The notes under the pieces were generated by a model. That model was not told where the DNA came from. It ran no database searches and saw only the letters and a list, made by a program, of their open reading frames with translations. From an uncultured Haloferula sp. (lineage in GTDB: Bacteria; Verrucomicrobiota; Verrucomicrobiae; Verrucomicrobiales; Akkermansiaceae): DNA of 6,473 nucleotides. Position numbers and translations under genes: made by a program. The stretch lies in assembly GCA_946481625.1 (NCBI GenBank), contig CAMLOZ010000221.1, positions 1-6,473 of the forward strand. Reading direction: 5' to 3'. Below, in pieces: positions 1-6,109 of the stretch; the first letter of the stretch is position 1, and every line of letters begins with the position of its first letter.

Positions 1-38
1 TCCTGCCCTCCCACCTGCGGAAATCCTTCACCAGTTGA

Positions 39-81
39 AGTAGCGCGACGTGGCACCGCGGACTTGCGAAGTTGCGCTACT
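39..81. repeat. 11-bp imperfect inverted repeat upstream of the hemolysin III gene
   Basis: The arms AGTAGCGCGAC (39-49) and GTTGCGCTACT (71-81) are complementary apart from one position that becomes a G-U pair in RNA. The loop is 21 bases. There is no T-run after either arm, so it is not a classical intrinsic terminator. It sits just after two stop codons in different + frames (TGA 36-38 and TAG 41-43), either of which could end an upstream gene, and about 40 bases before the first start codon. It could be a terminator-like or RNA-stabilising hairpin, or a protein-binding site. Confidence 0.4.
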
Positions 82-121
82 CCTCTCGACGAAGTCCCCA
101 TCTTGAGGCATCTTCTTCCCG

Positions 122-781
122 ATGACACCAGGAGCCATCCGCGCCCGATCCCCGCTCTGCGAAAGCCACGCGGAGGAGATGGCGAGCATGGTCACCCATG
201 CCATCGGCACCGCTCTCGCCATTGCCGCCCTGGTCGCGATGGTCCTCATCGCGGAGGGTGAGGCCTACCGGACCATCTCCGCCAGCGTCTTCGGCGGCAC
301 CCTCATCCTGCTCTACCTCTCGTCCACGATCTACCACGCCACCTCCTGCGAACGTCGCAAGCCGATCCTCCAGGCCCTCGACCACGCGTGCATCTATCTC
401 CTGATCGCGGGCTCCTACACTCCTCTCACCCTCGTCGCCTTGCGCGGGCCCTGGGGTTGGACGCTCTTCGGCATCGTCTGGACGATGGCGCTCGGCGGCG
501 TATTGCTGAAGACCCTCTGCCGCACCAAGCGCGATAGCTGGTGGTCCACCGCCCTCTACATCGTCATGGGCTGGCTCGCCGTCATCGCCTGGGGTCCGAT
601 GATCCGGGCCCTTCCCCCTGCGGGCGTCGGATGGATGGTCGCAGGCGGCCTCTGCTACACCCTCGGCGTGATCTTCTTCGCCTGGCGGAAGCTCCGTTTC
701 AACCACGCCATCTGGCACCTCTTCGTGCTCGCCGGCAGCGCCTGCCATGTGATCGCCAGCGCGCTCTACATTTTGCGCTAG
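122..781 (+). CDS. trhA: PAQR-family membrane protein, hemolysin III / TrhA type
   Basis: This 219-residue integral inner-membrane protein matches the bacterial hemolysin III/TrhA (YqfA) branch of the PAQR family in length and motifs. Seven hydrophobic segments can be picked out, roughly at residues 25-45, 53-72, 87-107, 112-130, 143-161, 168-187 and 196-217. Family landmarks visible are EE...TH near the N-terminus (E18, E19, H26), SxxxH (S68, H72), the LDHACIY segment with D87, AGSYTP (95-101) and the C-terminal HxxxH (H195, H199). In PAQR proteins the conserved His residues bind a metal and are linked to hydrolase-like activity; bacterial members are associated with membrane lipid homeostasis. 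The hemolysin name comes from Bacillus cereus and does not by itself imply a toxin. An in-frame TGA at 104-106 makes ATG 122 the first possible start. It is followed after 9 bases by fpg, so co-transcription is likely, though no functional link is obvious. The Asn usual in EExxN is Ser (S22). Confidence 0.93.
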   Translation: MTPGAIRARSPLCESHAEEMASMVTHAIGTALAIAALVAMVLIAEGEAYRTISASVFGGTLILLYLSSTIYHATSCERRKPILQALDHACIYLLIAGSYTPLTLVALRGPWGWTLFGIVWTMALGGVLLKTLCRTKRDSWWSTALYIVMGWLAVIAWGPMIRALPPAGVGWMVAGGLCYTLGVIFFAWRKLRFNHAIWHLFVLAGSACHVIASALYILR

Positions 782-790
782 AGCCAGCCC

Positions 791-1609
791 ATGCCCGAGC
801 TTCCCGAAGTCGAAACCACCCGCCGCGGCGTCGAACCGCACATAAAAGGCAAGCTCATCCGCGAGGTCATCGTGCGCCACCGCGGGCTCCGCCTTCCGGT
901 TTCGGAGTCCTTGGACCAGATCACCGGCGACCGAGTCACCGCAGTGAGGCGGCGCTCGAAGTATCTCATCTTCGATCTCGCCAAGCATGGCTCGCTGCTC
1001 GTTCACCTCGGCATGTCGGGAAGCTTGCGCTTACGACCGCCCGCGGAGGACTTCAAGAAACACGACCACATCGCCCTTACTCTGGATTCCGGCAAGCAAC
1101 TCCGCTTCCACGACCCGCGGCGCTTCGGCATCTTCCTTCATCTCGCGGAAGGCGATCCCTTGAAGCATCCGCTCCTCAAGGGTCTTGGCCCCGAGCCCTT
1201 GGAGGACGACTTCACGACGAGCACCCTCGCCCGGGCCTTCTCTAACAAACGCATCGCCGTCAAGGTCGCGCTCATGGATGCCAAGGTCGTTGTCGGCGTC
1301 GGCAATATCTACGCCAACGAAGCCCTCTTCCGTGCCGGCATCCGCCCCGCCGCCCCGGCGAACAAAGTCACGAAGCCGCGGCTCGCCAAGCTCGTCCAAG
1401 CGATCCGCGACGTCCTAACAGAATCGATCGAGCAAGGCGGCACCACCCTGCGAGACTTCCTCAACTCCGACGGGGAGCCCGGCTACTTCGCCCAGCGCCT
1501 CTACGTCTACGAGCGCAAGGGCCAGCCCTGCCGCGTCTGCGGCACCCCCATCAAGCAAGCGGTCATGGGCCAGCGCTCCACCTACTGGTGCCCGAAGTGC
1601 CAGAAGTAG
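791..1609 (+). CDS. mutM: formamidopyrimidine-DNA glycosylase (Fpg/MutM)
   Basis: This cytoplasmic base-excision repair enzyme removes oxidised purines such as 8-oxoguanine and formamidopyrimidines, then cuts the abasic site by beta,delta-elimination. The 272 residues match the usual family length. The N-terminus MPELPEVE gives the catalytic proline (P2 after Met removal) and E3. K57 in RRSKYL is the conserved lysine, HLGMSG lies at 72-77, DPRRFG at 108-113 and GNIYANE at 171-177 (helix-two-turn-helix, with DNA-contacting N172). The C-terminal zinc finger has C247, C250, C267 and C270, with the conserved R262 in GQRSTYWC. All key residues are present, so the enzyme should be active. Only ATG 791 leaves proline at position 2, which fixes the start. 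The gene begins 9 bases after the hemolysin III gene and has only a weak AGAG as a possible ribosome site. The hairpin-rich gap that follows probably ends this unit. Confidence 0.98.
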   Translation: MPELPEVETTRRGVEPHIKGKLIREVIVRHRGLRLPVSESLDQITGDRVTAVRRRSKYLIFDLAKHGSLLVHLGMSGSLRLRPPAEDFKKHDHIALTLDSGKQLRFHDPRRFGIFLHLAEGDPLKHPLLKGLGPEPLEDDFTTSTLARAFSNKRIAVKVALMDAKVVVGVGNIYANEALFRAGIRPAAPANKVTKPRLAKLVQAIRDVLTESIEQGGTTLRDFLNSDGEPGYFAQRLYVYERKGQPCRVCGTPIKQAVMGQRSTYWCPKCQK

Positions 1610-1629
1610 GTCCCGGCCGCCAGCGGCAG

Positions 1630-1650
1630 GGACGCTTCTCCGAGACGTCC
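1630..1650. repeat. small hairpin 3' of fpg
   Basis: The 5-bp arms GGACG (1630-1634) and CGTCC (1646-1650) flank an 11-base loop, 20 bases after the fpg stop. No T-run follows. It may contribute to transcript ending or 3' stability, but an arm this short can occur by chance in GC-rich DNA. Confidence 0.25.
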
Positions 1651-1709
1651 GGCGAATGACGGCCGCCTTTGCCACCCGGCACCGACCCACCGCTGCAACT
1701 CCTGCACCC

Positions 1710-1728
1710 CCGGGGAACGTCACCCCGG
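1710..1728. repeat. GC-only 6-bp hairpin in the fpg / membrane-protein gap
   Basis: CCGGGG (1710-1715) and CCCCGG (1723-1728) are perfect reverse complements around the 7-base loop AACGTCA. The stem is entirely G-C and should be stable in RNA from either strand. It has no T-run, so it is not a standard intrinsic terminator. It is the strongest short hairpin in the gap between fpg and the next gene. Confidence 0.4.
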
Positions 1729-1747
1729 AGCGTCGCGATGCAGACGC

Positions 1748-1767
1748 ACTCCGGAATTCCACGGAGT
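1748..1767. repeat. 6-bp hairpin with internal palindrome
   Basis: ACTCCG (1748-1753) and CGGAGT (1762-1767) pair around an 8-base loop. The perfect palindrome GGAATTCC (1752-1759) overlaps the left arm and loop. It lies 45 bases before the ATG of the next gene, so it could act as an operator or as 5'-leader structure for that gene, or as the end of the fpg transcript. Function is unproven. Confidence 0.3.
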
Positions 1768-1812
1768 CCTTCCATCGCATAATCGGTGCCTGCCGCTACA
1801 CCCGGTGAAGAC

Positions 1813-2265
1813 ATGACCGCCCTCCATCGTTCCAAGCTCTTCTGGCTCGGCCTTTTCGGGCTCGTGTTCCTGCTTTGGGCCTGGAAGGACTCGCGAAACG
1901 ATTCCGCCGTCATCCTCTGGCAATCCAAGGCCATGGGCTTCAGCGCGAGCCACTCCGGTTCTTTGATTCACCTGGGTCGGGTGAATGGAGGCAAGGCCTA
2001 TTCGCGGCCTGACAAGCGGATCCATCTCCAGCGGAACCACCTCAAGACCCGCTCCCCGTGGTTCCAGCGATTCCAACTTTACGACGTGCGCAGTCCCGCC
2101 GGTCTCTCGCAATCGGTCGCGATCCCTTACTGGGCAATCGTCGCGATCCACCTCGTGGCCTGGATCCTGGCGCTCCTCTGGCAACGGAGATGGCTCCACA
2201 AAGCCCTCTCCGGAAGCGTCACAACGGATGCCGGACTTCCTCAGCGAAGCCCGGCCGATTCTTGA
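1813..2265 (+). CDS. small two-helix membrane protein of unknown function
   Basis: I do not recognise a named family. From ATG 1813 the protein has 150 residues. A hydrophobic segment lies near the N-terminus (about residues 9-24, rich in Leu, Phe and Trp), then about 78 hydrophilic, basic residues, then a second hydrophobic segment (about 103-123) ending in the basic run WQRRW. This suggests two membrane passes with a loop, probably facing the periplasm, and both termini inside. The final 20 residues are polar. ATG 1813 is preferred because GGTGA lies 4 bases before it, the best ribosome site in the window. A GTG at 1786 in the same frame would add 9 polar residues ahead of the first helix. 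The gene is preceded by the hairpin-rich gap and ends 9 bases from the stop of the oppositely directed gcvH. The layout resembles small two-helix membrane proteins with a C-terminal Trp/Arg-rich helix end that are common in Verrucomicrobia; that comparison is from memory. Confidence 0.75.
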   Translation: MTALHRSKLFWLGLFGLVFLLWAWKDSRNDSAVILWQSKAMGFSASHSGSLIHLGRVNGGKAYSRPDKRIHLQRNHLKTRSPWFQRFQLYDVRSPAGLSQSVAIPYWAIVAIHLVAWILALLWQRRWLHKALSGSVTTDAGLPQRSPADS

Positions 2266-2274
2266 TCCGCAGCC

Positions 2275-2652
2275 TCACCCGATCAGCGCCTCGTAGCCGG
2301 CGGCATCGAGCAGCTTGTCGAGTTGCGCGGCGTCCTTGATCTTGAGCTTGAAGATCCAGCCCTTGCCGTAGGGATCGGTGTTCACCAGCGAAGGATCGGC
2401 TTCCACCGCATCGTTCACTTCCACCACCTCGCCCGAGACCGGCGCGTAGATATCGCTGGCCGCCTTCACCGATTCCACCACGGCGGTCGGGTCGCCCACG
2501 TCCACGGTCTTGCCGACCGGCGGAAGCTCGACGAACACCACGTCGGTGAGTTCTTCCTGCGCATGGTCGGAGATCCCCACGGTGGCGATGTCGCCTTCGA
2601 GAAGCACCCACTCGTGCGAATTGTTGTAGCGGAGGTTTTGCGGAACGTTCAT
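2275..2652 (-). CDS. gcvH: glycine cleavage system H protein
   Basis: GcvH is the lipoyl-carrying shuttle of the glycine cleavage system. Its lipoyl arm takes the aminomethyl group from GcvP, presents it to GcvT and is re-oxidised by dihydrolipoamide dehydrogenase. The 125 residues match the usual size. Family features are the N-terminal RYNNSHEW (residues 8-15), the [19 protein letters not shown] segment (26-44), and the lipoylation site [13 protein letters not shown] with target K63. The C-terminal part carries [12 protein letters not shown] (94-105), also typical of the family. The ATG at 2652 gives the standard family N-terminus; an open reading frame continues upstream only because it overlaps gcvT in another frame. 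The gene starts 15 bases past the gcvT stop, so one transcript is likely. No Shine-Dalgarno sequence is evident ahead of it. Lipoate attachment would need LipA/LipB or LplA from elsewhere in the genome. Confidence 0.98.
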   Translation of the reverse strand: MNVPQNLRYNNSHEWVLLEGDIATVGISDHAQEELTDVVFVELPPVGKTVDVGDPTAVVESVKAASDIYAPVSGEVVEVNDAVEADPSLVNTDPYGKGWIFKLKIKDAAQLDKLLDAAGYEALIG

Positions 2653-2666
2653 CGGGTATGCTGAGC

Positions 2667-3761
2667 TTATGCTTTCGGGGTGGCGGGCTTGTAAAACGGT
2701 TTCTTCACGACCTTCGCCGGGAACTGGCGGCCGCGGACATCCACGAACAGGTCGGTTCCCGGCTTCGCGAGGGCGGCCGGCACATAGGCCATGCCGATAC
2801 CCTTGCCCAAGCTCGGCGAAAGCACTCCGCTGGAAAGTTCCGAGACCACCTGCCCGGAGCCATCCAGCACCGGGTAATGCGAGCGCGGCGGTGCCCCCTT
2901 GTCGGTATATTCCAGCGCGACGAGTCGCTGTGCCGGGCCTTCCGCCTTCTGCTTGGCCAGCGTCTCGCGGCCGATGAAGTCGCCCTTGTCGAGATCCACG
3001 AAAAATCCGAGCCCCGCCTCGATCGGCGTCCGCTCGGGTGAAAGGTCGCTGCCATTGAGCGGATAGCACATCTCCAGCCGCAGGCTGTCCCGGGCACCGA
3101 GACCGCAGGCCTTCGCCCCGCACGCGATGAACTTCCCGAACCACGCCTCGCCTTCAGATGCCGTGCAGAAAAACTCGAAGCCGTCCTCGCCGGTGTAACC
3201 GGTCCGACACACCACCGCTTCGCCGCCTTCCACCGGGAAGCGCACGATGCCGTTGCGCGGCGGTAGGTCCCGACCGGGACAGGCTTTCGCGAAGACCGCC
3301 GCCGAATCCGGACCCTGCACCGCCATCCCGGCCCACAGCGCGCTTTCGTTCGAGAACTCCACGTCCTCCGGCTGGTGCTTCGCCATCCAGAAATAATCCT
3401 CCTCGATCATCGAGGCATTCACCACCAGGAAGAAGGTCTCCTCACCCGTACGATAGACGATCAGGTCGTCGATCACCCCGCCGCCTTCATTCAGCAGGAA
3501 AGAATACTGGCCTTGGCCGGGAGCGAGCTTCGCGACGTTGTTCGCGAGCATCCGGTTCAACCAATCCAAAGCTCCTGGACCGCTCGCGATGAACTGGCCC
3601 ATGTGCGAGATGTCGAAGATGCCGGCCGCCGTGCGCACCGCCGCATGCTCGTCCATGATCGACGTGTACTGGACCGGCATGCTCCATCCCGCGAAGGGAA
3701 CCATGCGGGCGCCGAGACGGGCGTGGAGGGACTCCAACGGAGTGCTCTGGATGGTGCTCAC
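2667..3761 (-). CDS. gcvT: glycine cleavage system T protein (aminomethyltransferase)
   Basis: GcvT releases ammonia from the aminomethyl-lipoyl arm of GcvH and transfers the one-carbon unit to tetrahydrofolate, giving 5,10-methylene-THF. The 364 residues are the normal length. Conserved segments are [16 protein letters not shown] (17-32), GIFDISHMG (47-55), [11 protein letters not shown] (94-104) holding the catalytic Asp pair D98/D99, [12 protein letters not shown] (185-196), [11 protein letters not shown] (220-230) and the C-terminal GIGMAYV (321-327). These cover the folate-binding folds and the C-terminal barrel, so the enzyme looks intact. The start is GTG at 3761. An in-frame TAA at 3807-3809 closes the frame upstream, no other start codon lies between, and the next Met (residue 20) is inside the conserved N-terminal block. 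The gene lies 70 bases after the upstream gene and 14 bases before gcvH. gcvP does not follow as in E. coli gcvTHP, so the P protein must be encoded elsewhere. Confidence 0.98.
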   Translation of the reverse strand: MSTIQSTPLESLHARLGARMVPFAGWSMPVQYTSIMDEHAAVRTAAGIFDISHMGQFIASGPGALDWLNRMLANNVAKLAPGQGQYSFLLNEGGGVIDDLIVYRTGEETFFLVVNASMIEEDYFWMAKHQPEDVEFSNESALWAGMAVQGPDSAAVFAKACPGRDLPPRNGIVRFPVEGGEAVVCRTGYTGEDGFEFFCTASEGEAWFGKFIACGAKACGLGARDSLRLEMCYPLNGSDLSPERTPIEAGLGFFVDLDKGDFIGRETLAKQKAEGPAQRLVALEYTDKGAPPRSHYPVLDGSGQVVSELSSGVLSPSLGKGIGMAYVPAALAKPGTDLFVDVRGRQFPAKVVKKPFYKPATPKA

Positions 3762-3767
3762 GGGCGA

Positions 3768-3796
3768 AGCCTGTGAAGCCTCTCTCCCCTTGTCAA
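3768..3796 (-). promoter_or_regulatory. possible weak promoter ahead of gcvT
   Basis: On the - strand a perfect -35 box TTGACA (3796-3791) is followed after 17 bases by CAGGCT (3773-3768), a poor match to TATAAT. If used, transcription would begin close to the GTG start, giving a nearly leaderless message. The same stretch contains a 7-bp direct repeat (AGGCTTC twice, 9-bp period, 3766-3781). The 70-base gap is too short to hold a glycine riboswitch. The -35 match may be chance, and gcvT could instead be read from an upstream promoter. Confidence 0.2.
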
Positions 3797-3799
3797 ACC

Positions 3800-3819
3800 G
3801 CGCCCCTTATGCGGGGTGA
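3800..3819. repeat. short C/G hairpin between the 3832-5328 gene and gcvT
   Basis: Read on the - strand, CCCC and GGGG flank the 6-base loop GCATAA, just downstream of the stop of the 3832-5328 gene. With a 4-bp stem and no T-run it is a weak candidate for a transcription pause or processing site separating that gene from gcvTH. It could easily be chance. Confidence 0.15.
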
Positions 3820-3831
3820 AATTGACCGATT

Positions 3832-5328
3832 CTATCGCCCCCGCCGGGATTCGTAGACCTTCTCCATCGTGTTCAGCACGTCCGTGATCCGGTCGTGCCG
3901 TTTCGGCCGGGGGCGAAGCTGCAACTCGTCCTTGAGCCGCATGTAGTCGTTGAACTCCCCGCTCAGCTCGCGGGCCTGCGAGATCTCGATGAAGTCCATG
4001 AAGTCCCGCGCGCGCAGGGCACGCTCCATACGGATCCGGCGCTGGTTCGCCAGCTCCTCCACCTGCTTCGCCAGATCGTCGCCCTTCTTCCCGCCGGCCA
4101 GATCGCGGAGGATCTGCTGGTACTCGGCCAGCAGGGACCGGTAGGAGGGGAAGCAGCGGTAGCTCAGGCGCGAGAGCGCGTCTTCCGCGGGGCGCAGGGC
4201 CTCCACCCGCTCCTGCTCCTTCAGCCCGGGGAGAAGCTTCCACTCGTCGATGCCGTGGTTCACCACGTTCCCGTCCGGGCCGCGCAGGTGGAAGCGCAGG
4301 GCCTCGTCCAGCGCCAGTTCGGTGTCGCGGATCGACAGTACCTCGGTAAGTTGCGGCTGCACCATCCGGGCCAGCTTCAGCGCCCACCATTTCTGCAAGC
4401 TGTTGCCGGAAAGATTGAGTTGCGGGAAATGCCTCCGCAGCAGCACCGGCATCTCGCCGGCGAAGCGCGCGGCCTCACCGCAGAAGGATTCGAAGGCGCC
4501 GCGACCCTCCGGTTGCTCGAGCAAGGCCATCACCAGCGCCCCCGAGAGCGCGCGGAAGGACAGACGCGAGGCCCCGTCCAGCCGCCGGAAATTGTCATCG
4601 GGCAACTCGAAAATCTCATCCGCCGTGAAACCTCCGCCCTGGCGGAAGACCCCTTCGTAGAGACGCCGGTCGGCGCGGCTCGTGCGCCACTTGTTCGCCT
4701 CGATCAAACCCTCCACCAGCCACGGGCGCACCACGAGGATCTCGTCGTAGCCCTCCGGCTTCGCCCCGCGAAGCGCCCGCTCGTAAAGCAACATGGTGAG
4801 AGCCGCCCGCTCCAGTTGCTCGTTGTCGATTCCCCGTGAAAGGTGAACGCGGATCCGTAGAATGAAGGTCTCCGGTGTTACAACGAGTTCATAGACGACG
4901 CTGCGCGGCGGCGGCGGATCGCCCGGCTTGCCGGAGAAGATCACATCCACCGGCACCTTGAACTCCTCCGCCCTGCCCTTCGGTGTCAGGCGCAGCGGTG
5001 CGTTCGGGTTCTTCTCTTCCTCCGAGTCGGCCCCGTTCTTCAGAAGATCCTCGAAGTTGTCCTTCGTTTGCTCCAACAGCAGGGCCACCGAGCCGCGTTG
5101 GGCACTGTCTCCCCCGCTCACGCGGAACATGCCGGAGCGGCTCACCGCCCGGTCCACCGGCACCGGCTGGGGAACATTTCCGCCGGGCTTGACCACCTGC
5201 GGCACTTCTTCGAACGGCACCGCGGCGGGCGCTTCTTCCACCGGTACCGCCGCCGGCGGCTCCTGTGCCGCGAGGCAGGGAAGCATCGCGGCGATCAACA
5301 GGCCGGCTTGGAAGAAGGGTCGCGCCAT
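3832..5328 (-). CDS. secreted/periplasmic protein of unknown function, possible inactive gluzincin-type peptidase
   Basis: I cannot name a family for this 498-residue protein. It opens with a signal peptide (basic R3, hydrophobic 8-17, likely cleavage near A20/A21; C18 is not in a good lipobox). A Pro/Glu/Ala linker follows, with a two-copy 9-residue repeat (25-33 and 34-42). A predicted alpha/beta region (about 120-165, including VVYELVVTPETFILRIRVHL) leads into helices. At 175-179 stands AALTM where peptidase-MA-like gluzincins carry HELxH; 24 residues later comes PWLVEGL (202-208), like the PxWLxEGLA segment whose Glu is the third zinc ligand. A following segment, LSFRALSGALVMALLEQPEG (256-275), also fits that fold. 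Both HExxH histidines and the catalytic Glu are absent, so peptidase activity is unlikely. The C-terminal third is helical and highly charged, perhaps coiled coil (about 400-495). The gene starts 6 bases after the stop of the membrane-anchored gene upstream, so the two are probably coupled. No clear ribosome site is visible. The peptidase relationship is my inference. Confidence 0.8.
   Translation of the reverse strand: MARPFFQAGLLIAAMLPCLAAQEPPAAVPVEEAPAAVPFEEVPQVVKPGGNVPQPVPVDRAVSRSGMFRVSGGDSAQRGSVALLLEQTKDNFEDLLKNGADSEEEKNPNAPLRLTPKGRAEEFKVPVDVIFSGKPGDPPPPRSVVYELVVTPETFILRIRVHLSRGIDNEQLERAALTMLLYERALRGAKPEGYDEILVVRPWLVEGLIEANKWRTSRADRRLYEGVFRQGGGFTADEIFELPDDNFRRLDGASRLSFRALSGALVMALLEQPEGRGAFESFCGEAARFAGEMPVLLRRHFPQLNLSGNSLQKWWALKLARMVQPQLTEVLSIRDTELALDEALRFHLRGPDGNVVNHGIDEWKLLPGLKEQERVEALRPAEDALSRLSYRCFPSYRSLLAEYQQILRDLAGGKKGDDLAKQVEELANQRRIRMERALRARDFMDFIEISQARELSGEFNDYMRLKDELQLRPRPKRHDRITDVLNTMEKVYESRRGR
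5203..5256 (-). repeat. two-copy 27-bp coding repeat in the linker after the signal peptide
   Basis: Residues 25-33 (PAAVPVEEA) and 34-42 (PAAVPFEEV) of the secreted protein are near-identical tandem copies. The DNA copies are 27 bases each and have diverged at several positions, so this looks like an old duplication. It forms a flexible Pro/Glu-rich linker between the signal peptide and the folded part. Copy number may vary between relatives. Confidence 0.7.
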
Positions 5329-5334
5329 GGGTTG

Positions 5335-6066
5335 TTAGAAAGTTCCCGACGGCCCCGGTAGCGCGGAGCCGCCATCGGGCCGCGGATCAAGCACCAGCTT
5401 GCCGTCCTCGATCGTGATCCGCGCCATCTCCTCGAAGGCACTGCTCAGCTCGGTCTTGTAAACTCCGGCCAGCTTCCCGAACGAGGGCAGCACCAGATGC
5501 GAGAATCCCTGCGGCACCACGAGCTGCCCGAAGCGCCCGCCCTTCATCAGCTTCTGCGCGATCGGACTATCCGGCATCTGCGGAAAATAGGTCCCGCCGT
5601 TCCGCATGACGTTGGTCACCGCGCGGTCGTTCAGTTCGATCACCTGCTCGACCCGGAAATACATCGAGGTCGTCATCGGCCGCCCCATCACCGAGCGGAC
5701 GATGATCACCTCGGCGCGCTCCTTCTCCAGGCGCACCCGCACGTCGTCGAGCGTGACGAACTTTTCAAGCAAGCCGCCCTGCTTCGCCGCCAAGCTCTGC
5801 TTCAGGTAAAGATTGATCTCCTCCTCCGTCAGACTCAGCGGGAAGCTCTGGTGCACCGCGTTCTTGAGCACCTGCCGCAAGTCGCGCGCCTTCGCTCCGG
5901 AAGCCGACACGGGCGAGGTGCCCTTGAGGTCGCTCAGGTCCTGCGGCTGGAAGATGAACCACACCGCCACCCCGAGCCCGGCCACGCCGGCGAAGGTGAA
6001 AAGAGAGACCAACTTGCCCAGGCAACTGCCGCGGCGCTTCGGGGATTCCTGTTTCTCGTCGGCCAT
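5335..6066 (-). CDS. membrane-anchored protein of unknown function
   Basis: This 243-residue protein has a short, charged cytoplasmic N-terminus (KRR at 10-12), one transmembrane helix (about 17-39) and a domain of about 200 residues expected outside the inner membrane. That domain contains FPLSLTEEEINLYLKQSL (75-92), a motif of the kind seen at the start of some single-pass membrane proteins such as the YpmS/DUF2140 group. A beta-rich part follows (108-150), then GGRFGQLVVPQGFSHLVLP (176-194) and near the end IEDGKLVLDPRP (219-230). I see no catalytic motif; the resemblance to YpmS is weak and from memory. ATG 6066 is chosen because it puts a normal charged N-terminus ahead of the helix. A TTG at 6084, inside a palindrome, would add only six residues. 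The gene lies 43 bases after the FmdB-type gene and 6 bases before the secreted protein, suggesting it shares a transcript and envelope role with the latter. Confidence 0.82.
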   Translation of the reverse strand: MADEKQESPKRRGSCLGKLVSLFTFAGVAGLGVAVWFIFQPQDLSDLKGTSPVSASGAKARDLRQVLKNAVHQSFPLSLTEEEINLYLKQSLAAKQGGLLEKFVTLDDVRVRLEKERAEVIIVRSVMGRPMTTSMYFRVEQVIELNDRAVTNVMRNGGTYFPQMPDSPIAQKLMKGGRFGQLVVPQGFSHLVLPSFGKLAGVYKTELSSAFEEMARITIEDGKLVLDPRPDGGSALPGPSGTF

Positions 6067-6081
6067 GTGCGCGAGGCGTAG

Positions 6082-6099
6082 CAAACGCGATCGCGTTTG
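6082..6099. repeat. perfect 18-bp palindrome CAAACGCGATCGCGTTTG
   Basis: The sequence equals its own reverse complement over all 18 bases. It lies in the 43-base gap between the FmdB-type gene (stop 6110) and the membrane-anchored gene (start 6066). As RNA it can fold into a 7-bp stem with a GAUC loop, but no T-run follows on the - strand, so it is not a standard terminator. It has a central GCGATCGC octamer, the same as the cyanobacterial HIP1 element, and a GATC methylation site. It could be an operator for a dimeric regulator, an RNA-processing hairpin, or a copy of a genome-wide repeated palindrome. Confidence 0.75.
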
Positions 6100-6109
6100 G
6101 GAAGAGCGC

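Noticed and set aside
1..43. Possible 3' end of an upstream gene (frame ending in TAG 41-43, or frame ending in TGA 36-38)
   Set aside because: Only about a dozen residues are visible in either frame, and neither can be recognised or preferred.
122..781. Hemolysin/virulence factor reading of the hemolysin III protein
   Set aside because: The family is widespread in non-pathogens and its conserved His/Asp residues point to PAQR-type membrane homeostasis; no toxin context is present.
77..1006. 309-residue open frame on the - strand opposite the hemolysin III and fpg genes
   Set aside because: It overlaps two well-supported genes, and its translation is Gly/Asp/Glu/Arg-rich with no motifs, typical of the antisense frame of GC-rich coding DNA.
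2653..3144. Upstream extension of the gcvH reading frame, suggesting a GcvT-GcvH fusion
   Set aside because: gcvT is read in a different frame and ends with its own TAA at 2667-2669. The extension translates to low-quality sequence, and GcvH has its normal N-terminus at 2652.
3895..4839. 314-residue open frame on the + strand opposite the secreted protein gene
   Set aside because: The opposite strand encodes a protein with a signal peptide and normal composition in a tight gene cluster; this frame is rich in His, Gln, Leu and Arg and looks like a shadow.
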